DNA of 64,000 nucleotides from Grimontia kaedaensis (lineage in GTDB: Bacteria > Pseudomonadota > Gammaproteobacteria > Enterobacterales > Vibrionaceae): contig NZ_CP082275.1 of assembly GCF_023746615.1 (NCBI RefSeq), forward strand, positions 2,604,001 through 2,668,000, written 5' to 3'. Below, piece after piece: positions 1-8,782 of this stretch. A program made the translations under genes and the position numbers. A model generated the notes under the pieces. It saw nothing but the letters and a program-made list of their open reading frames with translations, was not told the DNA's origin and made no database searches. Position 1 is the first letter of the stretch, and each line of letters opens with the position of its first letter.

Positions 1-108
1 AATGCCATCACCTTCGATGTAAGGGATAACTGGGTTGTTAGGAACGACCAGCTTGCCGTTTTCTACCGCAATTTTCTCACCAGCTGGCACGACTACTTTA
101 CTTTCCAT
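1..108 (-). CDS. icd: Isocitrate dehydrogenase (NADP+), N-terminal fragment
   Basis: Only the first 36 codons are in the window; the gene runs off the left edge. The translation begins MESKVVVPAGEKI and continues to PVIPYIEGDGI, which closely matches the N terminus of gammaproteobacterial Icd. The family enzyme is a cytoplasmic TCA-cycle dehydrogenase that converts isocitrate to 2-oxoglutarate with NADP+. The start ATG at 108 is preceded on the minus strand by an AGGAG-like ribosome site. The gene is divergent from rluE, as in E. coli. The 223-bp gap carries an inverted repeat (146-222). Identity is firm from the N terminus, but the rest of the gene cannot be assessed. Confidence 0.93.
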   Translation of the reverse strand, partial: MESKVVVPAGEKIAVENGKLVVPNNPVIPYIEGDGI

Positions 109-145
109 TTAATTCTCCTAGCGTCCATTTGTTATCTTGCGCTGA

Positions 146-222
146 CCAAACAGAACAATTTTCTGTCGCACTATGACACATTAACTTCGTCCTGTAGCAC
201 GTCAGTTAATTGTTCTGTCTGG
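146..222. promoter_or_regulatory. Inverted repeat / candidate operator between icd and rluE
   Basis: Arms CCAAACAGAACAATT (146-160) and AATTGTTCTGTCTGG (208-222) are inverted copies with one mismatch in 15. The left arm also lies in a compact palindrome, ACAGAA-N5-TTCTGT (150-166). The region lies 38 bp or more upstream of the icd start. It could be paired operator sites for a dimeric regulator or a stem in the icd leader. The regulator is unknown. Confidence 0.5.
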
Positions 223-331
223 TATAACATGCGGGCAAAAGAATACTGTAATTCCCGCAACACGCCAATCACATAATTCCATGTATAATACCAAGGTCTC
301 ATTTGTTACCCGACCTGATTGACACGACTTA

Positions 332-991
332 ATGACGTTTAAAACCACCCCTAATAGAGGCGCCAAAACGCCATCTTCAAAGCCGAATTTCCGACGCACT
401 TCACGACGACGCAGCGACAAACCTTCGCGTCCGAGAGGGCCGACGAAAGTTATTCTATTCAATAAACCTTTCAACACCCTGACACAGTTCACGGGCGAGT
501 CGGGGGATTCGACCTTGGCCGATTTCATTCCAGTGAAGGACGTTTATCCTGCTGGGCGGCTCGATAAAGATAGCGAAGGCTTATTGGTGTTGACGAACGA
601 TGGCATTTTGCAGGCACGCCTGACCCAGCCTCAATCCAAGTCCGCAAAAATCTACTGGGTGCAGGTTGAAGGCGAACCCTCTGAAGAATCCTTGAACGCG
701 CTTCGTGATGGCGTGGAGCTTAATGACGGCCGGACACTTCCTGCAGGCGTGGAGGTAATGGCTGAACCCACTATTTGGGATCGCAATCCACCTATTCGAC
801 ATCGTCCTACCGTGCCGACAACCTGGCTAGCCATCACGCTGACAGAAGGCCGTAACAGGCAGGTTCGTCGCATGACCGCTGCAGTAGGTCACCCCACTTT
901 GCGTCTGGTCAGATACAAAATGGGCAACTGGACCGTCGATGACTTGCAACCCGGTGAATGGCGTGAAGTACCACCGCCTGCACGCAATTAA
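332..991 (+). CDS. rluE: 23S rRNA pseudouridine(2457) synthase
   Basis: A 219-residue RsuA/RluE-family pseudouridine synthase. In E. coli RluE makes pseudouridine 2457 in 23S rRNA. The basic, low-complexity N terminus (residues 1-38, rich in Arg, Lys and Ser) leads into the catalytic domain. The signature YPAGRLDKDSEGLL (about residues 72-85) contains the catalytic Asp after GRL. The downstream motif EGRNRQVRRM is typical of the family. No S4 domain is visible, as expected for RluE. The start lacks a clear Shine-Dalgarno sequence, but length and alignment with E. coli RluE (217 residues) support it. In E. coli nudJ lies between rluE and mnmA; here mnmA follows directly. Confidence 0.93.
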   Translation: MTFKTTPNRGAKTPSSKPNFRRTSRRRSDKPSRPRGPTKVILFNKPFNTLTQFTGESGDSTLADFIPVKDVYPAGRLDKDSEGLLVLTNDGILQARLTQPQSKSAKIYWVQVEGEPSEESLNALRDGVELNDGRTLPAGVEVMAEPTIWDRNPPIRHRPTVPTTWLAITLTEGRNRQVRRMTAAVGHPTLRLVRYKMGNWTVDDLQPGEWREVPPPARN

Positions 992-1075
992 ATTGTGACT
1001 CACATCTCATCTGTAACCGCGTAAAGGTTTCTGTTAAACTCTGCCCCCGATTTTATTGGAGCTAGAAATTTCGTC

Positions 1076-2188
1076 ATGTCAGATAACAGCAGCAAAAAAG
1101 TTATTGTCGGTATGTCCGGCGGCGTCGACTCCTCAGTGTCCGCCTACCTACTGAAGCAACAAGGCTATCAGGTAGAAGGCCTTTTCATGAAAAACTGGGA
1201 AGAAGATGATAACGACGAGTACTGTTCGGCAGCGGAAGATCTGGCCGATGCGCAGGCCGTGTGTGACAAATTGGGAATCACCCTGCACACCATCAACTTC
1301 GCCGCAGAGTACTGGGACAATGTATTCGAGCACTTCCTGACCGAATACAAAGCAGGCCGCACTCCGAACCCAGATATCCTGTGCAACAAAGAAATCAAAT
1401 TCAAAGCCTTCCTCGAGTTCGCCGATGAAGTGCTGGAAGCTGACTACATTGCAATGGGTCACTACGTGCGCCGCACTTTCCCAACTCAGGCAGGTGAAAA
1501 AGCGCAAATGCTTCGTGGTCTTGATAGCAACAAAGACCAAAGCTACTTCCTATATACACTGAGCCACGATCAGGTTGCACGCAGCCTGTTCCCAGTTGGC
1601 GATTTGGAAAAGCCAGAAGTTCGGCGCATTGCCGAAGAGCAAGATCTGATCACCGCGAAGAAGAAGGACTCCACTGGCATTTGCTTTATCGGTGAGCGCA
1701 AGTTCACCGACTTTCTGTCGAAGTACCTGCCAGCGCAGCCAGGCATCATTGAAACCGTTGATGGCGACGAGATTGGTGAACACCAGGGCCTGATGTACCA
1801 CACTCTGGGTCAGCGCAAAGGTCTTCACATCGGAGGCCAAAAAGGTGGGAACGGCAACGAAGCGCCTTGGTATGTGGTTGATAAAGATGTTGAACGCAAC
1901 GTTCTTATTGTTGCTCAAGGCCACGACCACCCTCGCCTGTTCTCAAAAGGCTTGGTGGCAGGCCAACTACACTGGGTAGATCGTGAAACGATTGCCGAAC
2001 CATTGAAGTGCACCGTAAAAACGCGATACCGCCAGCAAGACATATCATGTACCATCGAACCCATTGATGGTGACCAGATCAAAGTGATTTTTGATGAACC
2101 GCAATCAGCGGTGACTCCTGGTCAATCAGCGGTATTCTATAGCGGTGATGTTTGCCTGGGTGGCGGCATCATCGAACAGCGTATTTAA
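1076..2188 (+). CDS. mnmA: tRNA-specific 2-thiouridylase MnmA
   Basis: A 370-residue enzyme that thiolates U34 of tRNA-Glu, -Gln and -Lys using ATP and sulfur relayed by TusE. The N-terminal PP-loop SGGVDSSVSA (about residues 14-23) binds ATP. The catalytic Cys lies in DILCNKEIKF (C103), and the second active-site Cys is in STGICFIGER (C203). The C-terminal beta-barrel ends in PGQSAVFYSGDVCLGGGII. It is followed by hflD with 13 bp between stop and start, so the two are probably co-transcribed. Family length is about 360-370, so the gene looks intact. Confidence 0.97.
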   Translation: MSDNSSKKVIVGMSGGVDSSVSAYLLKQQGYQVEGLFMKNWEEDDNDEYCSAAEDLADAQAVCDKLGITLHTINFAAEYWDNVFEHFLTEYKAGRTPNPDILCNKEIKFKAFLEFADEVLEADYIAMGHYVRRTFPTQAGEKAQMLRGLDSNKDQSYFLYTLSHDQVARSLFPVGDLEKPEVRRIAEEQDLITAKKKDSTGICFIGERKFTDFLSKYLPAQPGIIETVDGDEIGEHQGLMYHTLGQRKGLHIGGQKGGNGNEAPWYVVDKDVERNVLIVAQGHDHPRLFSKGLVAGQLHWVDRETIAEPLKCTVKTRYRQQDISCTIEPIDGDQIKVIFDEPQSAVTPGQSAVFYSGDVCLGGGIIEQRI

Positions 2189-2201
2189 GGAGCACTCATC
2201 T

Positions 2202-2822
2202 GTGGCTAATACTTTGTTTGATCGTACCATCGCGTTCGCAGGTATCTGTCAATCCGTCAAACTGGTTCAGGAGATAGCACGCAAGGGAAGTTGTGATTAC
2301 GACGCTCTAAGTGCCAGCTTGAACAGTATTATCCTCACGAATCCGTCTTCAACTTTGGAGGTTTTCGACAATGAAGAAAACCTCACTATTGGTTTGAACA
2401 CACTGATTAATGAATTAGATAACAGTCCGGGTGGCAGTGAGCTTACCCGTTATCTGATCAATCTCCTCGCGTTGGAACGCAAGCTGTCCGGTCGCCGTGA
2501 CAGCCTTGCGCAGCTTTCGGATCGCATCGAAACTGTCCAGCGTCAGGTCCAACACTTTGAACTGCTCGATGATCAAATGATCAGCAACCTTGCCAGTATT
2601 TACCTCGACACCATCAGCCCACTGGGCCCACGTATTCAGGTAACCGGTAACCCTGCCCAACTACAACAAACCGGCGTACAACACAAAGTGCGCGCCCTGT
2701 TGCTTGCAGGTATCCGTGGCGCAGTGCTTTGGCGTCAGGTAGGGGGCAAACGTCGCCACCTTATCTTTGGCCGTAAGCAAATGATCGAGCAAGCCAAAAT
2801 CATCCTAGCCAGAAATTCGTAA
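2202..2822 (+). CDS. hflD: High-frequency lysogenization protein HflD homologue
   Basis: A membrane-associated cytoplasmic protein of 206 residues; in E. coli HflD binds lambda CII and affects lysogeny, while its host role is unclear. The chosen start is GTG at 2202, giving MANTLFDRTIAFAGICQ, with AAGGAG at 2187-2192. An upstream in-frame start would overlap mnmA and lacks support. Typical family segments are NPSSTLEVF, ELTRYLINLLALERKL and ISPLGPRIQVTGNP, followed by VRALLLAGIRGAVLWRQVGG. It sits between mnmA and purB, the conserved gammaproteobacterial order. Confidence 0.93.
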   Translation: MANTLFDRTIAFAGICQSVKLVQEIARKGSCDYDALSASLNSIILTNPSSTLEVFDNEENLTIGLNTLINELDNSPGGSELTRYLINLLALERKLSGRRDSLAQLSDRIETVQRQVQHFELLDDQMISNLASIYLDTISPLGPRIQVTGNPAQLQQTGVQHKVRALLLAGIRGAVLWRQVGGKRRHLIFGRKQMIEQAKIILARNS

Positions 2823-2844
2823 TATTTAATTCAGGAGAAAGCCC

Positions 2845-4215
2845 ATGGAACTGTCAGCATTGACAGCTGTTTCACCGGTTGATGGCCGCTACGGGACGAA
2901 AACGATTGCGTTACGTTCTATCTTCAGTGAATTTGGTCTGCTGAAGTACCGTACTATCGTAGAAGTCCGTTGGCTGCAGAAGCTGGCTGCAACAGATGCC
3001 ATCAAGGAAGTACCGGCATTCAGCGCAGACGCAAACGCACTACTCGACAAAATCGCTGCAGAATTCAGCGAAGAAGATGCACAGCGCATCAAAGAGATTG
3101 AGCGTACCACCAACCACGACGTAAAAGCGGTTGAGTATTTCCTGAAAGAAAAAGTTGCAGACAATGCAGAGTTGAACGCGGTTAACGAATTCATTCACTT
3201 TGCATGTACCTCAGAAGACATCAATAACACTTCTCACGCCCTGATGCTGAAAGAAGCACGTGAGCAAGTGATCCTGCCAGAAATCCGCAACGTGATTGAC
3301 GCGATTAAAGCACTGGCTGTTGAATACCGCGATGTTCCTCTTCTGTCACGTACCCACGGCCAGCCAGCCTCTCCATCTACGATGGGTAAAGAAATGGCGA
3401 ACGTGGCGTACCGTATGGAACGTCAATACAAGCAAATCGAAAGTGTTGAGATTCTGGGCAAAATCAACGGTGCAGTAGGTAACTACAACGCGCACCTGTC
3501 TGCATACCCAGAAGTTGACTGGCACCAGTTCAGCGAAGAGTTCATTACTGAATCTCTGGGCGTCACCTGGAACCCTTACACCACGCAAATCGAACCGCAC
3601 GATTACATCGCAGAGCTGTTTGATGCGATTGCTCGCTTCAACACCATTCTGATCGACTTCGACCGTGACGTATGGGGCTACATTGCACTGGGCCACTTCA
3701 AGCAGAAGACCATTGCAGGTGAAATCGGCTCTTCAACCATGCCGCACAAAGTGAACCCAATCGACTTCGAAAACTCAGAAGGCAATCTGGGTCTGGCGAA
3801 TGCAGTATTCGGCCATTTGGCACAGAAACTGCCAATTTCTCGCTGGCAGCGTGACCTTACGGATTCAACCGTACTGCGTAACCTGGGCGTAGGCGTAGGC
3901 TATGCGATCATCGCTTACACCTCTACCCTGAAAGGTATCAGCAAGCTGGAAGTGAATCGCGAAGCGCTGGAAGCTGAGCTGGACAAGAACTGGGAAGTAC
4001 TGGCTGAGCCTGTACAAACCGTGATGCGTCGCTACGGCATTGAGAAACCTTACGAGAAGCTTAAAGAACTGACTCGTGGTAAACGTGTAGACGGTGAAGG
4101 CATGCGTGCATTCATCGACGGTCTGGATCTGCCAGAGCATGAAAAAGCGCGTCTGAAAGAGATGACGCCAGCCAACTACATCGGTGATGCAATCAAGCTG
4201 ACTGACGCGCTGTAA
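2845..4215 (+). CDS. purB: Adenylosuccinate lyase
   Basis: A 456-residue fumarase/aspartase-superfamily enzyme. It cleaves SAICAR and adenylosuccinate, releasing fumarate in purine biosynthesis. The fumarate-lyase signature GSSTMPHKVNP contains the flexible catalytic loop. The upstream motifs TSEDINN and SRTHGQPASPSTMGKE carry substrate-binding and acid/base residues. The ribosome site AGGAGA lies at 2833-2838. The gene ends the rluE-mnmA-hflD-purB run and is followed at once by a strong intrinsic terminator. Length matches the E. coli protein (456). Confidence 0.98.
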   Translation: MELSALTAVSPVDGRYGTKTIALRSIFSEFGLLKYRTIVEVRWLQKLAATDAIKEVPAFSADANALLDKIAAEFSEEDAQRIKEIERTTNHDVKAVEYFLKEKVADNAELNAVNEFIHFACTSEDINNTSHALMLKEAREQVILPEIRNVIDAIKALAVEYRDVPLLSRTHGQPASPSTMGKEMANVAYRMERQYKQIESVEILGKINGAVGNYNAHLSAYPEVDWHQFSEEFITESLGVTWNPYTTQIEPHDYIAELFDAIARFNTILIDFDRDVWGYIALGHFKQKTIAGEIGSSTMPHKVNPIDFENSEGNLGLANAVFGHLAQKLPISRWQRDLTDSTVLRNLGVGVGYAIIAYTSTLKGISKLEVNREALEAELDKNWEVLAEPVQTVMRRYGIEKPYEKLKELTRGKRVDGEGMRAFIDGLDLPEHEKARLKEMTPANYIGDAIKLTDAL

Positions 4216-4234
4216 TTTAGCTCTTCAGTCTGAA

Positions 4235-4265
4235 AGCCCGAATACGCCAGTGTTCGGGCTTTTTT
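4235..4265 (+). terminator. Intrinsic terminator after purB
   Basis: Stem AGCCCGAA (4235-4242) pairs with TTCGGGCT (4253-4260) and is followed by a run of T residues. It sits 20 bp after the purB stop. Confidence 0.9.
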
Positions 4266-4278
4266 AATGCATCTCGTT

Positions 4279-4327
4279 TATACCCAAACAAACCTGAAGA
4301 TGCTCGTATTCAGGTTGTTTGGGTATA
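4279..4327. repeat. Short palindromic repeat related to the element at 43891-44156
   Basis: A 49-bp imperfect palindrome. The left arm TATACCCAAACAAACCTGAA and the right arm TTCAGGTTGTTTGGGTATA are near-perfect inverted copies. The same end sequence bounds a 266-bp element between the two HD-GYP genes. It looks like an internally deleted, non-coding copy of a dispersed MITE-like family. It lies between the purB terminator and roxA, so it may also form a hairpin in the roxA leader. Confidence 0.7.
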
Positions 4328-4363
4328 TACTCTCCCCCAATCCCAAGAAACAGCAATCCCACT

Positions 4364-5497
4364 ATGTATCAGTTAAATTTTGATCTGAACGATTTCCTTA
4401 CCCGCTTCTGGCACAAAGAGCCTGTTGTGATTAAAAACGGTTTCATCGATTTTGAAGACCCTATCAGCCCGGATGAAGTGGCGGGTCTGGCGATGGAAGA
4501 AGAAATCGATTCCCGTTTTGTGTCCAACCTGGATGGTAACTGGGAAGTTCAACATGGGCCATTTGAGAGCTTTGAAAGCTTCCCAGACACGCACTCCCAG
4601 CTGATCGTGCAGGCAGCCAACCATTGGCACCCGGGACCGCGTGCGTTATCCGAACCTTTCCGTGGTCTGCCGAACTGGCTGTTCGATGATGTGATGGTTT
4701 GCTTGTCCATGCCGGAAGGCGGCGTGGGTCCGCACATTGACCAATATGACGTGTTTATCTGCCAGGGCATGGGTAAGCGTCGCTGGCGTGTCGGTGATAA
4801 AGGTGAATACAAAGATGCCAATCACCATACTGGCCTACGTCAAATTGAAGGCTTCGAGCCGATTATCGACGAGATCCTTGAGCCAGGCGACATCCTTTAT
4901 GTTCCGCCGGGCTGCCCGCACGAAGGTAAAACTATTGAAGTGTCACTCAGCTATTCAGTAGGCTATCGCTCGCCGAAGAAACAAGAGCTTCTTAACGGCT
5001 TTGCAGATTTCGTGCTAACCAACGAATTGGGTGATAAGCACTTCTACGATCCGAATATTCAAACCCGTGATGACCACGGCATGATCCCAACAGCAGAATA
5101 CAACGCGCTGAACGACATGCTGATGAAGCTGATCAACGATGAAGACGCAAAAGCGCGATGGATGGGTGAGCAACTCAGCCAGTCTCGCCATGAGCTAGAC
5201 ATTATGCCAGCGGATCCACCATGGCAATCTGATGAGCTTCAACAGTTTATGGAAGACGGTTTATATCTGGAAAAAGTGTCTGGTCTTAAAGCGCTTTACC
5301 ACGAAAATAACCCTTCACTGGTTTTCATCAACGGTGAAACCATTGAACTGCCAGAAGGTTGTGAAGCGGCAGCGAAAGTCTTCTGCGACATGGAATACTT
5401 CTCGGGCGAAGATTTGGGGGCAATTGCTAACAACCCTGCCCTTTTGGCACTGTTGCTTGATTTTTGCAATCAGGGATTGTGGTATCCGCAAGCCTAA
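4364..5497 (+). CDS. roxA: Ribosomal protein uL16 3-hydroxylase (JmjC oxygenase)
   Basis: A 377-residue Fe(II)/2-oxoglutarate oxygenase of the YcfD/RoxA family; E. coli RoxA hydroxylates an arginine of ribosomal protein L16. The start at 4364 gives MYQLNFDLNDFL, aligning with E. coli RoxA; an in-frame upstream start would add 15 residues from inside the palindromic repeat. Iron ligands are visible as HID (H124, D126) in GPHIDQYDVF and H186 in PPGCPHEG. Conserved family segments are DPISPDEVAGLAME, GKRRWRVG and LEPGDILYVPPG. A C-terminal winged-helix region follows (SQSRHELDI). It is a single gene between a terminator and a convergent chemoreceptor. Confidence 0.95.
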   Translation: MYQLNFDLNDFLTRFWHKEPVVIKNGFIDFEDPISPDEVAGLAMEEEIDSRFVSNLDGNWEVQHGPFESFESFPDTHSQLIVQAANHWHPGPRALSEPFRGLPNWLFDDVMVCLSMPEGGVGPHIDQYDVFICQGMGKRRWRVGDKGEYKDANHHTGLRQIEGFEPIIDEILEPGDILYVPPGCPHEGKTIEVSLSYSVGYRSPKKQELLNGFADFVLTNELGDKHFYDPNIQTRDDHGMIPTAEYNALNDMLMKLINDEDAKARWMGEQLSQSRHELDIMPADPPWQSDELQQFMEDGLYLEKVSGLKALYHENNPSLVFINGETIELPEGCEAAAKVFCDMEYFSGEDLGAIANNPALLALLLDFCNQGLWYPQA

Positions 5498-5514
5498 TGC
5501 GCTGAAATAATGAA

Positions 5515-5547
5515 AGAAAAAAGCCTTCCGTTTGGAAGGCTTTTTCG
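5515..5547. terminator. Bidirectional terminator between roxA and the chemoreceptor gene
   Basis: Stem GCCTTCC (5523-5529), loop GTTT and GGAAGGC (5534-5540), with A residues on the left and T residues on the right. It can end both convergent transcripts. Confidence 0.88.
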
Positions 5548-5553
5548 TGTTTA

Positions 5554-7674
5554 TTAAACCACAAACTGTTGCACAACCTGTCGTTGCTGCTCCGAAAGCG
5601 AAGCAAGCCTTTGCCCGATATCTGCAGACTGCTCTGCATGGCTAAGAATTGCTTCACTCTGCTCACGGATATTGGATACGTTCCGGTTCACTTCAGTGGC
5701 AACTGTTCGCTGTTCTTCCGCAGCGCGGGCGATCTGTTCATTCATGTTCTCAATCGCCACAACAGCGTCCGCAATAGTGCTGAGACTATCTGCCGCTTTC
5801 TCAAACTTTTGAGTTGTATCAACCGCTAACTTATTGCCCTCATTAATAGCATTAACAACGGACTCGGTGCCTTTGCCCACTTGCTCGATGACAGTACGAA
5901 TTTGACCAACAGAATCAGAGGTACGAAGCGCAAGTTGCCTCACTTCTTCAGCAACAACAGCAAAACCTTTCCCTTGATCTCCCGCTCTGGCGGCCTCAAT
6001 CGCAGCATTCAATGCCAGTAAGTTTGTTTGATCTGACACACCTTCTATGACACTAAGTATCTGGTTGATATCGGTATTGCTTTTCTCTAGATTTTCCACA
6101 ATGGGAATAGCGTCAGAAAGTCTGGAGGCAAGTTCTTGCATTGACAAAGAGGAAGCATCGATTTCACCTCTTCCTTCTGAGGCAGCAGACGTTGCAAACT
6201 GTGTGGCACTCAATGCACTTTCCGTATGATTGGCAACCTCTGAGGCGGTATGACTCATTTGTTCCGCAGCGGTGGCAACCATATCAACTTCCCTGAATTG
6301 GTGCTGACTTCCATCCCGGGTGTTGCCAGCAACACTAGCAGCGCCGTGTGCAGTATTATCGATTTCTTCAACAGACTCGACGACATCTTTAATCGCCCGC
6401 TGCAACTTATCTAGAAAACGGTTGAACCAGATGGATAACTCACCAATCTCATCTTCTCGGGTTACAGGGATTCTCTGAGTCAAGTCCCCCTCTCCACTCG
6501 CAATGTCTTTGAGTTTGGCGACAACAAACTGCAGCGGTTTGACAATTTGACCTGCGGCAAAATAGACAATAACTAGACCAAACCCAATCACCAAAGCACT
6601 AACCAGCCATTGAATGTTTCTGGCTTCGAGGTGTTGTTCGGATATTGTCGACGCTAGTTTATATGCACCATCAAGAACAGAATCTGCAGGTAATTCAACA
6701 TAGACACCCCACGGCTGAGCTCCCGTCGTTAAAGGTGTAAATACTCTTAACTTGCTTCCATCACGTGTCCAGCTAGTTTGAGGGTCTCCCTGCTCAAGCC
6801 AAGTCTTGACGTCTTTCGGAAGCACCCTTTGTGCAATAAGGTCATCACCGACTTCCGCACCAATTGCGTCACCTGTGATTAACTTGCCATCAGAAGAGAT
6901 GAGATATAGATTCCCCACGCCATTGAACATAGCTTGGTCGGCTTGAGAAATAATGTTGATTAACCTATCAAGACTTACGTTGACACCCATAACGCCAACA
7001 ACTTCATCTTCTACTTTAAGAGGGACAATGATGGTTGTCGTTAATGCGCTACCTCCATCAGCATATGGGGTAATTACACACAGTGACTGAGCGCTCTTAG
7101 CACAGCTATACCAATCAAAGCGTTGCTCTCCAAACAAGGCCTCACGGCCAGCAATAACTTCTTCTGACAATACCGCCTGACTCTGCTCGGTTACGTCACC
7201 AGACCAATAAGAGGCAAACCTTCCCAGCTCATTGGCCCCTGCATAGTCTGCACCATGATAATTACTGTCTTCACCATCTAATTGGTCTGGTTCAAATACC
7301 GCAAAGGCGCCGGTGATCTTCGGAAAGTTTTCAACAGAACGTCTAAGGAGCTCACCGACAGAGTTCCTCAGCTCCGAACTGTTTGTATAGTTTTCTTCGG
7401 CATTGTGTTTTAAGAACAACACACTCTGGGCCAACATTTGAGCGCGATATGATGCTTCGTCAATAAAAGCTTTCGCAGCGGCTGCCTGGATCAAAGCATC
7501 GGACATCACTTGATGTTCGCTGCTTTGTTTAAGGGATTTTAAGGATAGCTGGCTTACAGTCTGTTGGCTTTTACCATTGAAGTAGCCAGAGATACTTAGC
7601 AAACCGACCGCCGAGACCAACAGGCAACACCCTGCAATGAAGGTAACTTTCCATTTAATTGAGAGCTTTGTCAT
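5554..7674 (-). CDS. Methyl-accepting chemotaxis protein with periplasmic Cache sensor
   Basis: A 706-residue chemoreceptor. An N-terminal transmembrane helix (about residues 9-29) is followed by a long periplasmic region (about 35-345). It contains WYSCAKSAQSLCVITPYAD and VVGVMGVNVSLDRL, which resemble a double Cache ligand-binding domain. A second membrane helix (about 353-373) leads into a HAMP segment (IVKPLQFVVAKLKDIASGEGDLTQRI). The cytoplasmic signalling hairpin shows the conserved tip region with GKGFAVVAEEVRQLALR. No C-terminal CheR/CheB-tethering pentapeptide is present (it ends VVQQFVV). The ligand is not predictable; Cache domains often sense amino or organic acids. It is monocistronic and convergent with roxA. 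Confidence 0.93.
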   Translation of the reverse strand: MTKLSIKWKVTFIAGCCLLVSAVGLLSISGYFNGKSQQTVSQLSLKSLKQSSEHQVMSDALIQAAAAKAFIDEASYRAQMLAQSVLFLKHNAEENYTNSSELRNSVGELLRRSVENFPKITGAFAVFEPDQLDGEDSNYHGADYAGANELGRFASYWSGDVTEQSQAVLSEEVIAGREALFGEQRFDWYSCAKSAQSLCVITPYADGGSALTTTIIVPLKVEDEVVGVMGVNVSLDRLINIISQADQAMFNGVGNLYLISSDGKLITGDAIGAEVGDDLIAQRVLPKDVKTWLEQGDPQTSWTRDGSKLRVFTPLTTGAQPWGVYVELPADSVLDGAYKLASTISEQHLEARNIQWLVSALVIGFGLVIVYFAAGQIVKPLQFVVAKLKDIASGEGDLTQRIPVTREDEIGELSIWFNRFLDKLQRAIKDVVESVEEIDNTAHGAASVAGNTRDGSQHQFREVDMVATAAEQMSHTASEVANHTESALSATQFATSAASEGRGEIDASSLSMQELASRLSDAIPIVENLEKSNTDINQILSVIEGVSDQTNLLALNAAIEAARAGDQGKGFAVVAEEVRQLALRTSDSVGQIRTVIEQVGKGTESVVNAINEGNKLAVDTTQKFEKAADSLSTIADAVVAIENMNEQIARAAEEQRTVATEVNRNVSNIREQSEAILSHAEQSADIGQRLASLSEQQRQVVQQFVV

Positions 7675-7747
7675 ACGTACTTCCTTTACGTAATCTTTTT
7701 TAGTTTTATGGGACTACAAGTTTCAAAGTGTTTAGTGGATGAATAAT

Positions 7748-7777
7748 AAAAAAGCGCGGAATTCCGCGCTTTTTTTA
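7748..7777 (-). terminator. Intrinsic terminator after the opp operon
   Basis: Perfect palindrome AGCGCGGAATTCCGCGCT (7753-7770) flanked by A and T runs. It lies 10 bp beyond the oppF stop, and its symmetry means it can also work in the opposite direction. Confidence 0.9.
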
Positions 7778-7786
7778 GGGATTTAT

Positions 7787-8782
7787 TTACAGGTGTACCT
7801 GCAAGCAAGAGACAGAGTGCAAATCCGTTCCTGCAAGCCTTGGTTTCGTCTGCGCACAAGCGTCTGTCGCTTGAGGGCAACGGGTACGGAATACACAACC
7901 CGAAGGCGGGTTCATCGGCGAAGGCAGCTCACCTTCCAACAGCTGAATTTCCTTGTTCCGCTCTTTAATAGGATCCGGCACCGGAACCGCAGACATCAGG
8001 GCTTTGGTATACGGGTGCCGCGGGTTGTCGAACAGCGCATTACCCTCAGCCAGTTCCACGGCGTTACCGAGATACATCACCAGAACGCGATCAGAAATGT
8101 GCTTCACTACTGAAAGGTCGTGCGCGATAAAAATTAGGCTTAGGCCCATTTCTTTTTGCAGCTCTTTCAGCAAATTCACTACCTGAGCCTGAATCGACAC
8201 GTCCAGTGCAGAAACCGGCTCGTCACAGATCACCAGCTTTGGTTTCAGGATAAGCGCGCGGGCAATACCGATACGCTGACACTGACCACCCGAGAACTCG
8301 TGCGGGTAACGGTTAATCACGTTAGGCAACAAGCCGACACGGGTCATCATTGCCTGCACCTGCTGTTTCACTTCGTCCTTAGACAGTTCTGGATAGAAGG
8401 TTTTCAGTGGCTCAGCGATGATATCACCCACAGTCATACGTGGGTTTAGGGATGCCAGTGGGTCCTGAAAAATCATCTGGATTTCTTTGCGCTTCTCACG
8501 CAGGTCGTTCCCTTCCAGCTTGGTCAAGTCCTGACCTAGCCAGACAACCTGACCTTCGGTTGCCTGCACCAAGCCAATCACAGCGCGGGCAAAGGTGGAT
8601 TTACCACAGCCTGATTCGCCCACGACACCTAAGGTTTCACCCTCATAGAGCTTGATGTCTACGCCATCAACGGCTTTCAATGCCGTTGGCTTTGCCCAAG
8701 GCCATACTGACTTGGACGCGATATTGAAGTGCACTTTCAGGTCTTCAATATCCAGTAGCAGTTTTTTATCCATTGCACCCAT
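7787..8782 (-). CDS. oppF: Oligopeptide ABC transporter ATP-binding protein OppF
   Basis: One of two ATPases that energise oligopeptide import through OppBC. It has Walker A GESGCGKST, signature FSGGQCQRIGIARAL, Walker B LVICDEPVSALD and a switch His in FIAHDLSVV. The C-terminal oligopeptide/dipeptide motif PPSGCVFRTRCPQA carries the Cys cluster found in this subfamily. ATG at 8782 overlaps the oppD stop as TAATG, with AGGAGGC just upstream, so translational coupling is likely. Length is 331 residues, normal for OppF. A TTG two codons upstream is possible but less likely. Confidence 0.95.
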   Translation of the reverse strand: MGAMDKKLLLDIEDLKVHFNIASKSVWPWAKPTALKAVDGVDIKLYEGETLGVVGESGCGKSTFARAVIGLVQATEGQVVWLGQDLTKLEGNDLREKRKEIQMIFQDPLASLNPRMTVGDIIAEPLKTFYPELSKDEVKQQVQAMMTRVGLLPNVINRYPHEFSGGQCQRIGIARALILKPKLVICDEPVSALDVSIQAQVVNLLKELQKEMGLSLIFIAHDLSVVKHISDRVLVMYLGNAVELAEGNALFDNPRHPYTKALMSAVPVPDPIKERNKEIQLLEGELPSPMNPPSGCVFRTRCPQATDACAQTKPRLAGTDLHSVSCLQVHL

